DNA of 64,000 bases from positions 124,001 through 188,000 of the forward strand of contig NZ_NXLO01000002.1 of the NCBI RefSeq assembly GCF_003364295.1, given 5' to 3'. Position numbers and translations under genes: made by a program. Under the pieces are notes generated by a model. That model saw only the letters and a program-made list of their open reading frames with translations. It was not told the origin of the DNA and searched no databases. Within the stretch, counting starts at the first letter, position 1; every line of letters starts with the position of its first letter. Below are positions 56,856 to 64,000 of the stretch, piece after piece. The DNA is from Helicobacter sp. MIT 99-5507. GTDB taxonomy: Bacteria > Campylobacterota > Campylobacteria > Campylobacterales > Helicobacteraceae.

Positions 56856-57794
56856 ATGCCCAAGTTTTCAATCATTGTGCCAATGTATAAAGCAGAGCAT
56901 CACATAAAAATAGCACTAGATTCTTGCGTCAATCAAAGTTTTCAAGATATTGAAGTTATCATTATTAATGATAATGAATATGGGGGGGGGGTGCAAGCTG
57001 ATATAGCAATCGCACAACAATATGCCTCTACTTATCCTTTTGTAAAACTCTTTCATAATCCAAAAAATCTTGGACCTTTTCTCTCTCGTAACAGCGGCGC
57101 ACTACAATCAAATGGTGAATATCTTTTGTTTTTAGATTGTGATGATTATTTGGATTTAAATGCTTGTGAGAGTTTATCTAATGCTTTGGATTCTTCAAGA
57201 GATTTTCAAACTCCTGATATTATAGGCTTTAATTTCTTTAAGCAAGAAAATAAAACTTTTTATAAAGACACACTTTTTACGCAAGATAGCTATTTCACCG
57301 CTAAGCAGTTTTGGCTCTATCTATTTTCACAGAAAAAATGTTATTGGAATCTTTGTAATAAAGCTTACAAAAAGTCCACCTATCTTGATGCCCTAAAAAG
57401 TATGGACTTACAAGATAAAGTGCTAATGGCAGAAGATACTTTTGCGTTTCTTGCACTTTTGTGTCAAGCTAAAAATGTGCAAACACTAAGCTCTGCGCTT
57501 TATTATTACACACAAAATCCCCACTCTATAACCCAACGCACTGACAAATCAAAGTTTGAACAAAGCATAAAATATCACAAACTCATCTTGCATAAAATCT
57601 CTAATCTTTCTATTACGCAATCTTTGGATAAGCAATTTTTATGTAAGATTTTCTCTTATGATTTATACTGCACACTTCTTAATGAAATGCGAATATACAG
57701 AGGTAATACGCTTTTTTATATCTACTCAAATATACAAAAAAAGCTCTTAAGATTTAAGCGCAAAATTGCACTTAAAAAATTAAAACAATATTAA
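56856..57794 (+). CDS. Phase-variable GT2 glycosyltransferase
   Basis: 312 residues, GT-A fold: FSIIVPMYKAEHHIKIALDSCVNQS, IIINDNEYGGG, the NPKNLGPFLSRNSGA block and the metal-binding LLFLDCDDYLD. The C-terminal part is basic (FKRKIALKKLKQY), which suggests membrane contact. A run of ten G (56982-56991) encodes Gly-Gly-Gly-Val in the loop after the first Asp, and is in frame now. The gene stands alone between the rpsR terminator and the minus-strand miaA, with slightly higher GC than the neighbours. The sugar is unknown. Confidence 0.9.
   Translation: MPKFSIIVPMYKAEHHIKIALDSCVNQSFQDIEVIIINDNEYGGGVQADIAIAQQYASTYPFVKLFHNPKNLGPFLSRNSGALQSNGEYLLFLDCDDYLDLNACESLSNALDSSRDFQTPDIIGFNFFKQENKTFYKDTLFTQDSYFTAKQFWLYLFSQKKCYWNLCNKAYKKSTYLDALKSMDLQDKVLMAEDTFAFLALLCQAKNVQTLSSALYYYTQNPHSITQRTDKSKFEQSIKYHKLILHKISNLSITQSLDKQFLCKIFSYDLYCTLLNEMRIYRGNTLFYIYSNIQKKLLRFKRKIALKKLKQY
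56982..56991 (+). repeat. Poly-G tract (G10) in a glycosyltransferase gene
   Basis: Ten consecutive G, 127 bases into the gene. Loss or gain of one G ends translation soon after, which gives an on/off switch of the encoded enzyme. It is read as on in this sequence. Confidence 0.9.
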
Positions 57795-57866
57795 TTTAAT
57801 TTATCCTTGAAAATAAATGCCCAAATATTAAGACTTTGTGATTAATCCTTATTAGCCTTAGTAGCT

Positions 57867-58736
57867 CTATATATTTTTATCCAGAGATTCTTCTATTGCT
57901 TTTTTTACTTCTACAAAATCACCGCGAAAAATATCGCAAAATTGTGTCCTATTAAAAGTCCTTTGTCGCTTTGCTAGTTGTATTGTGTTTTTTATGATAA
58001 GTTCTTTGCTTTGCTCTTTTGTAATCTTAGAATCCAAAAAAGAGATGATTTCTTTTATACCGATTGCTTTTAGCGTTTGTGAGCTTGGATAAGATGAAAT
58101 AAGATTCTGCACCTCATCTATCAATCCATTTTCATACATAGCTTTAGTTCTAGATTCTATATCTTTTATCAAAATTTCTTTTGGTTTTATCAATTCAAAA
58201 ATCTTTATTTCTATATTTAGTTTTTCTTTTTTATTTTCCATAAAAAATACACTTGGGCTTTTACCCGTAAGAAGATAAATCTCTAAACCCTTTGCTATCC
58301 TATATGTGTCATTTTTATGAATCTTTGATGTGTAAGTTTCATCAATTTTTGTCAATAATTGATAGGCTTCGTATTTATTTAAAGATTCTACATATTTGCT
58401 AATTTCTTTATTTTGTTGTGGAATCTTTGATAATCCATCTATTATTGATTTTAAATAAAAGCTACTGCCTCCTACGATAATTAACCTTTTTTGAGACAAG
58501 CTATTTAGCAAGTCAAAAAATAATTTTGCATTACATTTTTCATCTGGATTTAGCACATCAATACCATAATGCTTAATTTGGCTTAATTCAGCCTTGCTTG
58601 GTTTTGCAGAAGCAATATCAATATACTTATAAATACTAAGAGAATCTATTGAAAAGATATCAAGTTTATATTTAGATGCTAGGTAAAATGCAAGGGCACT
58701 TTTACCGCTTGCAGTCGAACCTATGATAGCTAGCAT
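57867..58736 (-). CDS. miaA: tRNA dimethylallyltransferase
   Basis: Adds an isopentenyl group to A37 of tRNAs that read U-first codons. The 289 residues have the P-loop IIGSTASGKSALAFYLA, FSIDSLSIYKYIDIASAKPS, IVGGSSFYLKSIIDGLS and KRQRTFNRTQF at the C-terminus. It is the last gene of the minus-strand run; its ATG follows the proC stop with no gap. Confidence 0.95.
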   Translation of the reverse strand: MLAIIGSTASGKSALAFYLASKYKLDIFSIDSLSIYKYIDIASAKPSKAELSQIKHYGIDVLNPDEKCNAKLFFDLLNSLSQKRLIIVGGSSFYLKSIIDGLSKIPQQNKEISKYVESLNKYEAYQLLTKIDETYTSKIHKNDTYRIAKGLEIYLLTGKSPSVFFMENKKEKLNIEIKIFELIKPKEILIKDIESRTKAMYENGLIDEVQNLISSYPSSQTLKAIGIKEIISFLDSKITKEQSKELIIKNTIQLAKRQRTFNRTQFCDIFRGDFVEVKKAIEESLDKNI

Positions 58737-59501
58737 TCAAGATAAAGTTTTGGCTTTTTTATGTGCTGCATGGACTGCATTTATAAAAGCGGCTCTAGTA
58801 GCACTATTTTCTAATTCTACAATACCATCAATAGTAGTTCCGCCTGGACTTGTTGTATCAAGTCTAATTGAATTTGGTGATTTTACTTGAAGTAATTTTG
58901 AAAATCCATCAAACAATCCATTTACTAACTTAGTAGATATGTCAAGATTTAGCCCCTCTTTTATACCTGCATCAATTAATGCTTCAGCTACTAAGCCAAG
59001 ATATGCTGGACCACAGCCTGAAATTGCACCAGCACTATCGATTTGTTCTTCTTTATCAACAAAAATACTGCTTCCTAATGTATCAAAAATATCACTTGCT
59101 AGTTTTTTAATCTTTATATCATCACTATAAAGCACACTTAAACCAGAGCCAATCAATGACGCTACATTTGGCATAACTCTACAATACGACTTAGAATCTA
59201 ATATACTCTGTAGTTTTGATATGCTAATACCTGCCATAATATTAAAAACTGCTATGCTTTGATTTTCATATTTAAAATATTCTAGCGCATAAGGCTTGAT
59301 TGCTAAAATTAGAATCTTATCTTTGATATCTATTATTTTTTCAGTATGAAGTGAAGTTGTATTTAATAAATTATTTTCTTGTATGAAATTTTGTATTTTT
59401 TCTTTGTCTCTACCAATTATCTCTAAGGCAAACTTACCATTAAGACCACAGGCTATAGCTTTTGCCATTTTACCATAACCAATAATTGATATTGTTTGCA
59501 T
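58737..59501 (-). CDS. proC: Pyrroline-5-carboxylate reductase
   Basis: Last step of proline synthesis. The 254 residues begin SIIGYGKMAKAIACGL (dinucleotide turn); RVMPNVASLIGSGLSVLY, AISGCGPAYLGLVAEALIDAGI and TSPGGTTIDGIVELE are the conserved ProC blocks. It shares one base with the fliW stop and touches miaA, so it is translated within the same run. Confidence 0.93.
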   Translation of the reverse strand: MQTISIIGYGKMAKAIACGLNGKFALEIIGRDKEKIQNFIQENNLLNTTSLHTEKIIDIKDKILILAIKPYALEYFKYENQSIAVFNIMAGISISKLQSILDSKSYCRVMPNVASLIGSGLSVLYSDDIKIKKLASDIFDTLGSSIFVDKEEQIDSAGAISGCGPAYLGLVAEALIDAGIKEGLNLDISTKLVNGLFDGFSKLLQVKSPNSIRLDTTSPGGTTIDGIVELENSATRAAFINAVHAAHKKAKTLS

Positions 59502-59896
59502 TATTTTTCTTTTAAAAATTTTGATATTGGTTCAGATATATTATATTCTGGATATTTCATGATATCTAAAACAACTTGTGCCATAGTTTGATTATCAAAA
59601 TTAAATATAAGAGGAGCGATAAAATTAATCGTTGAATCTTTGATTTCTTTATATACAACCATAATATTTGCAATCAAAATATTTTTTGATTTTTGCTCAT
59701 CAATATCTAATAATACTTGTATTGCAGTTGGTATTTCAAAGCTATATTCTCTCAATGCAAAAGGATTTACAAGAGTAAATGATGGCAAGTCACCACTTAC
59801 ATTATCTAATCTCATAAAAATATCATCAATTTTTTCTAACTTCATTCTGCTGACATTTTCAAACCCAAGTATCGGCGACTTTACTTCAAATTCCAT
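59501..59896 (-). CDS. fliW: Flagellar assembly factor FliW
   Basis: Binds flagellin and CsrA, linking flagellin supply to mRNA control in Campylobacterota. The 131 residues fit FliW: PILGFENVSRMKLEKID, LPSFTLVNPFALREYSFEI, and APLIFNFDNQTMAQVV. CsrA and flagellin genes are not in the window. It follows comM by 58 bases and shares its last base with proC. Confidence 0.88.
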   Translation of the reverse strand: MEFEVKSPILGFENVSRMKLEKIDDIFMRLDNVSGDLPSFTLVNPFALREYSFEIPTAIQVLLDIDEQKSKNILIANIMVVYKEIKDSTINFIAPLIFNFDNQTMAQVVLDIMKYPEYNISEPISKFLKEK

Positions 59897-59954
59897 TATA
59901 CAGATTCCTTTTTTTAGTTATATTATTTTACTTAATTTTTTCAAAAATGATAAG

Positions 59955-61454
59955 CTATAAAGCCCTAAAAGATAATGCTTCAAGTAGATGATTTCGTTTT
60001 ATTGTTTCACTTTTATCAATATCGGCAATGCTTCTACTTAATTTTATCACCTTTACCCTTCCACGATGGCTTAATCCAAATCTATTAATCGCTTGATTTA
60101 ACAAATCCAATGCATTGTCATCCAAAATACAAAATTTTTCAATCTCATCATCATTTAGCTTTCCATTTAGCCTTGTCTGCCCTCTTTCTTTTTGTATCTT
60201 AAATGCACTAAGCACAATATTAAATAAATCTTTGGAATAGATTCTCTCATTGCTTTTTGTTTCTTCCATTTTTACAAATAAATCAATCCTATCCAAAAAT
60301 GGCTCTGATAGTTTATTTCTATAACTTTTAATTTCACTCTCTTTACATCTACATTCTTTTGTCAAACTATACAAATTCCCACAAGGACAAGGATTCATTG
60401 CACCAATAAATAATATTGATGATGGATATGTGAATTTTAAATTTACTCTTGAAATGCTTAATTCATTGTTTTCTAGTGGTTCTCGCAAAGATTCTAAAAT
60501 ACTTTTATGAAAATTTGGCAACTCATCAAAAAATAAGATTCCATTATGACTTAAACTAATTTCACCTGGTCTTGCTTCATTTTGTATAATTGAGCCTAAA
60601 ATTGAAGCTTTTGAGCTACTTTGATGAGGATTTCTAAATGGACGAATTGGAGAATAAATAGAATCTTTATTATTTAGTGCGTTTATTTTTACACATTCAC
60701 ACATCTCCTCAAAACTAATAGGTGGCAAAATATATTGCATTCGTTTTGCAATCATACTTTTTCCACAACCTGGACTTCCATCAAATATAATATTATGCAT
60801 TCCAACAGCAGCAATTAGTGCCGCTCTTTTTGCAAAAACTTGTCCAGCTACATCATAAAAATCAAGCTTAAAATTATCATCATAATAGTATTTAGCAGAA
60901 TCTAATATTATAGATTTGAAATCAAAATCATATTTTTTAGATTTATTTTGTGGATTTTTAATCAAATCTAGTGCTTCATTTAGATTGCTTGCAAAATATA
61001 TATTTAGATTTGGCACATTTGAATAAAGATTCTCTCCACTTTTTGGCAATAAAACATTGCTATTTGGATACATATTTGCTACTTCTAATAAAAGTGGATA
61101 AATAATAGGAGAATCTTTTATAGTAGAATCCAACCCAAGCTCGCCAAAAGCAAACCAATTTGATAAATCAATATCAACTCTATTCAATGCTACAAGCAAA
61201 GCTATGGGCAAGTCAAAATGTGAGCCATTTTTGGCAATATCAGATGGTGATAGATTTATTGTAATTTTAAAATTTGGACTTTCAAAATTACTATTTGATA
61301 ATGCACCGCTTACGCGTTGTTTTGCTTCTTGTATAGAATTTCCAGCAAGTCCTGTGATAATAAAGCTAGGCAATCCTTTTTGAAATATTGATTCAACTTC
61401 AATTATCTTTGCCCCTACGCCAAATCTAGTAGCACAAAGTAACTTTTTTACCAT
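59955..61454 (-). CDS. comM: ComM/YifB family AAA ATPase (Mg-chelatase-like)
   Basis: Hexameric helicase that promotes branch migration during uptake of transforming DNA. The 499 residues have a Lon-like N-terminal domain (VESIFQKGLPSFIITGLAGNSIQEAKQRV), Walker A IIFDGSPGCGKSMIAKR near residue 215, Walker B GILFFDELPNF, and RNPHQSSSKASILG. A small cysteine cluster (CPCGN...CRCKES) lies at ~360. It suggests natural competence, which is common in this lineage. It starts 7 bases after the def stop. Confidence 0.93.
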   Translation of the reverse strand: MVKKLLCATRFGVGAKIIEVESIFQKGLPSFIITGLAGNSIQEAKQRVSGALSNSNFESPNFKITINLSPSDIAKNGSHFDLPIALLVALNRVDIDLSNWFAFGELGLDSTIKDSPIIYPLLLEVANMYPNSNVLLPKSGENLYSNVPNLNIYFASNLNEALDLIKNPQNKSKKYDFDFKSIILDSAKYYYDDNFKLDFYDVAGQVFAKRAALIAAVGMHNIIFDGSPGCGKSMIAKRMQYILPPISFEEMCECVKINALNNKDSIYSPIRPFRNPHQSSSKASILGSIIQNEARPGEISLSHNGILFFDELPNFHKSILESLREPLENNELSISRVNLKFTYPSSILFIGAMNPCPCGNLYSLTKECRCKESEIKSYRNKLSEPFLDRIDLFVKMEETKSNERIYSKDLFNIVLSAFKIQKERGQTRLNGKLNDDEIEKFCILDDNALDLLNQAINRFGLSHRGRVKVIKLSRSIADIDKSETIKRNHLLEALSFRAL

Positions 61455-61461
61455 TTAATTT

Positions 61462-61977
61462 CTATAAAACTTTTTGTTTTTTATATTCTTTTTCAAATTT
61501 TTTACGTTTTAAAATCGATAATTTATCAATAAATAAAATACCATTTAAATGATCTATTTCATGTTGCAGGGCAACTGCTAAATAATCATTTGCCTCAAGC
61601 TCTTTTACCTTGCCATCTCTATCTTGATATTGAAGTTTTATATAACTATATCTTTTTACATATTCATAAAAATTTGGAATACTAAGACAGCCTTCTTGAA
61701 ATAAAATCTCTCCGCTAGATTCTAAAATCTTTGGATTTATCACTTCTATTAAATCTTCTTTATATTGAATCTTGTCATCTCTTGGAATATTAACAATTAA
61801 GATTCTATCCATTTTCCCTATTTGGACACCTGCTAAACCAATACCATTTTTATCCATCATTGTTTCATACATATTATCCAATGTTTGACTTAGAGCACTA
61901 CCAAACTCAACGACTTCTTTTGAAATTTCTCTTAGCCTGCTATCTGGATAAATTACAATTTCTTCAATCATTGTCAT
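61462..61977 (-). CDS. def: Peptide deformylase
   Basis: Removes the formyl group from new proteins with a metal ion. The 171 residues contain the three motifs GIGLAGVQIG, EGCLS and QHEIDHLNGILF with the metal ligands Cys, His and His. The N-terminus IYPDSRLREISKEV is typical. It overlaps the GGDEF-like gene by 14 bases. Confidence 0.96.
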   Translation of the reverse strand: MTMIEEIVIYPDSRLREISKEVVEFGSALSQTLDNMYETMMDKNGIGLAGVQIGKMDRILIVNIPRDDKIQYKEDLIEVINPKILESSGEILFQEGCLSIPNFYEYVKRYSYIKLQYQDRDGKVKELEANDYLAVALQHEIDHLNGILFIDKLSILKRKKFEKEYKKQKVL

Positions 61978-63028
61978 CCTCTTTATAAACTACATATTTA
62001 ACTTTATTTTGCTGCGCAAGTCTTAATGCTAAAATCGCATAATTTAAAGAATCTTGGGCACTTCTATTTGGCTTAATCTTTGATATGCCTATATTTAGAT
62101 TTAGGCTTAATTCATTGCTACCAAGAAATATATTTGTATTTTGCAATAATTCAATCAATCTATCACTTGCTCTTTTTGAACTAACAACATTAGAATGCTT
62201 AAGCAACATACCAAAGATTCCATTGCCAATATAGCCTATCATATCACTTCTTCTTGATGTTTTTAGCAAGAGTTTTGCAACCGTTTTCATAACCACAAGC
62301 GCCATTTGTTCGTTGTTTAAATATTGTGTAATACTATAAGGCAATGCCATCATAAGTATCGTAGAATTGTGATTAAATTTATTTACTGCAATAGATTCTT
62401 CTTGCACTAATTTTATAAAATATCGTTTATTATAAACATCAAATTTTGAATCATACATAGTATTTGTATTTATATTTTCTAGTGCGTGGGAGCATTGTTC
62501 ATAAAGTGATTTTAAAGTAATAACTTGTTTATCTATGTAATCTTTATTTTGCCTTAGTTTATCTAGCATTTGAGAATCTACATTTGTTTTATCTGCTTTT
62601 ATTAGCTGTTCATAAATATCATTCATCAAAATAAAACTTTTATAGATTGAGGAAGTGCATTTAAGCAAATCTTTTGTTTTAGCAAATGCTATATAAATAT
62701 TTTTTTCAAAATCTATATTCCTATCATCATTTTTTGTATCAGTTTCAATTAAATCATAAATTTTTTTTTGAAAATCTAAATCATATTTACCCAATATTTG
62801 TTCAAAAAACGCTTGATAATTAGCAGGAAGAGGCGGAATATTTTGGCTACTTAAAGCACTCAACACTTCATTTGAAAGAGAATCTAAACTAGCTTGCGGA
62901 GAATCGATAGATGTGTTGGTATTTGTATCAATATTTAAGTCATCAATATTTTCTAAATCGTTATGAAGATTCTCATCTAAATCTATAGATTCTGTTTCTT
63001 TAGAATCGTTTTTTTCTAATCTTATCAA
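61964..63028 (-). CDS. Degenerate GGDEF-domain protein
   Basis: 354 residues. The first ~195 are acidic and helical; the C-terminal part matches a diguanylate cyclase fold (FDVYNKRYFIKLVQEE, ILMMALPYSITQYLNNEQ, LKTSRRSDMIGYIGNGIFGML, LNLNIGISKI, AILALRLAQQNKV). The active-site GG(D/E)EF is IGNGIFG here, so c-di-GMP synthesis is not expected; a sensing or scaffold role is more likely. An A9 run in the coding strand (62761-62769) encodes Lys-Lys and could slip. It is coupled to def and starts 10 bases after clpP. Confidence 0.8.
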   Translation of the reverse strand: MIRLEKNDSKETESIDLDENLHNDLENIDDLNIDTNTNTSIDSPQASLDSLSNEVLSALSSQNIPPLPANYQAFFEQILGKYDLDFQKKIYDLIETDTKNDDRNIDFEKNIYIAFAKTKDLLKCTSSIYKSFILMNDIYEQLIKADKTNVDSQMLDKLRQNKDYIDKQVITLKSLYEQCSHALENINTNTMYDSKFDVYNKRYFIKLVQEESIAVNKFNHNSTILMMALPYSITQYLNNEQMALVVMKTVAKLLLKTSRRSDMIGYIGNGIFGMLLKHSNVVSSKRASDRLIELLQNTNIFLGSNELSLNLNIGISKIKPNRSAQDSLNYAILALRLAQQNKVKYVVYKEDDND

Positions 63029-63037
63029 TTTATTACC

Positions 63038-63628
63038 TTATTTTAGACTCTTATCCAATATATTATCAATAATCCCATATTCTTTAGCCTCTTTGGCACT
63101 CATAAAAAAATCTCTATCTGTATCATTAGAGATCTTTTTGATACTTTGATTTGTATTTTTTGCCATTATTTCATTTAGACTTTTCTTTATATATAAAATT
63201 TCTTTTGCTTGAATCTCAATATCACTTGCCTGCCCTTTTGCTCCACCTAATGGCTGGTGTATCATTATTCTTGCATTAGGTAGAGCATATCTCTTGCCTT
63301 TTGTCCCGCTACTAAGCAAAAAAGCTCCCATAGATGCGGCTTGACCTATACAAATAGTAGAAATATCTGGCTTTATATAATTCATCGTATCATAAATACT
63401 AAAACCACTTGTAACAGCACCACCAGGAGAATTTATATAAATATAAATATCTTTTTGTGGATCTTCTGCTTCCAAAAATAAAAGTTGTGCTACTATTGAT
63501 GAAGCGATATTATCATCGATTTCACCACTTAAAATCACAACTCTATCTTTTAATAATCGTGAGTAAATATCATAGCTTCGCTCGCCACGACTTGTCTTTT
63601 CAATAACATAAGGAATATAATTCATCAA
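63038..63628 (-). CDS. clpP: ATP-dependent Clp protease proteolytic subunit
   Basis: Barrel-shaped serine protease that works with ClpX/ClpA. The 196 residues include the nucleophile Ser in [19 protein letters not shown], the His in [17 protein letters not shown] and the Asp in the [10 protein letters not shown] stretch. It follows tig by 32 bases, a conserved pair in bacteria; the chaperone and protease are thus made together. Confidence 0.97.
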   Translation of the reverse strand: MMNYIPYVIEKTSRGERSYDIYSRLLKDRVVILSGEIDDNIASSIVAQLLFLEAEDPQKDIYIYINSPGGAVTSGFSIYDTMNYIKPDISTICIGQAASMGAFLLSSGTKGKRYALPNARIMIHQPLGGAKGQASDIEIQAKEILYIKKSLNEIMAKNTNQSIKKISNDTDRDFFMSAKEAKEYGIIDNILDKSLK

Positions 63629-63660
63629 AATACCTTTTATTTTTTTCTTACCCTTTTATA

Positions 63661-64000
63661 TCAATCTTTTTTGATTGTAGATTCTAATAGATTATTTAGA
63701 ATCTTATTTTCTAAAATCGTCATTTTTAGCGCTGGTATCATATTGTTTTTTTCATAATGTTCTAATACTTCTTTTGGATTAGTACCCATCATCATAGCTT
63801 CATAATAAAGCACTTGATAAAGTTCATTATCACTAACTGCTACTTTATCTCTCTTTGCAAATTTATCAATAATAAATGTTAATTTAACACTTTTTTGTGC
63901 CTCATTCCTAAAAGATTCTCGCTTGTCTTTTGCTTTATCTTTATCATTTTGCAAGGCTTGTAGTTCTTCTGTATCAATATTTTGCAAACTATTTCTAAAA
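63661..64000 (-). CDS. tig: Trigger factor (C-terminal part, 5' end outside window)
   Basis: Ribosome-bound chaperone and peptidyl-prolyl isomerase. Only the last ~113 residues lie in the window; the frame is open to the right edge with no stop. It covers the end of the helical C-terminal body: RNEAQKSVKLTFIIDKFA, VSDNELYQVLYYEAMMMG and MTILENKILNNLLESTIKK. The next gene is clpP, as expected for tig. Confidence 0.9.
   Translation of the reverse strand, partial: FRNSLQNIDTEELQALQNDKDKAKDKRESFRNEAQKSVKLTFIIDKFAKRDKVAVSDNELYQVLYYEAMMMGTNPKEVLEHYEKNNMIPALKMTILENKILNNLLESTIKKD

Overview
The window reads as the chromosome of a Campylobacterota (epsilonproteobacterial) species, most likely a Helicobacter outside the H. 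pylori group. The grounds are the strongly AT-rich codon use, densely packed and often overlapping genes, futalosine-pathway menaquinone synthesis (mqnC), FliW, a KchA-type potassium channel next to rpmB, and local gene orders I remember from H. pylori (panB-ruvB; bamA-mqnC-M16 peptidase; holA-rpsF-ssb-rpsR; tig-clpP-def-comM). No tRNA, rRNA, CRISPR array or transposase was seen.

Layout. 1-5.3 kb: 3' part of rpoD, then gdhA, panB, ruvB and an AI-2E-type permease. 5.3-18.2 kb: an accessory region. It opens with a carboxynorspermidine/saccharopine dehydrogenase gene of clearly higher GC that carries palindromic repeats read in frame. A decayed stretch follows: a nuclease-like pseudogene and a perfect 146-bp tandem duplication holding the dead end of a probable transporter gene. 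Next come a deoxyinosine glycosylase and a defence locus with the order mod (frameshifted) - KwaA-like membrane protein - KwaB-like protein - truncated RhuM - RhuM - Res helicase/nuclease. From the KwaA-like gene to res, every junction is a short overlap. Gene remnants follow, on both strands. 18.3-32 kb: two separate pseudopilin genes, copA, a Bax-inhibitor-1 protein coupled to a stand-alone ThiD2, PIN-PhoH, tpx, a TPR protein, rnhA-rnc-aroC, gltS, and murG-LysE on the minus strand. 32-41.4 kb: a GT90 glycosyltransferase and tyrA on the minus strand, then bamA-mqnC-M16-recG-GT4 on the plus strand. 41.4-56.7 kb: ilvC, rnr, pyrG-recJ, alaS-ccoS-flavoprotein, rpmB-kch-argJ-holA and rpsF-ssb-rpsR. 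56.8-64 kb: a GT2 glycosyltransferase, then a minus-strand cluster tig-clpP-GGDEF-like-def-comM-fliW-proC-miaA.

How it fits together. Most of the window is housekeeping: transcription, amino-acid and cofactor synthesis, translation, recombination, proteolysis and envelope assembly. Two glycosyltransferase genes hold in-frame poly-G tracts (G9 and G10), typical of phase-variable surface glycans. The most unusual part is 8.7-17.1 kb, where a Type III restriction-modification system has what looks like a Kiwa anti-phage pair and RhuM genes built in between mod and res, with mod currently off through a one-base shift. A second unexplained signal is the heptamer AGATTCT/AGAATCT, which is common in genes and forms the arms of three intergenic hairpins, as DNA-uptake words do in some other bacteria.
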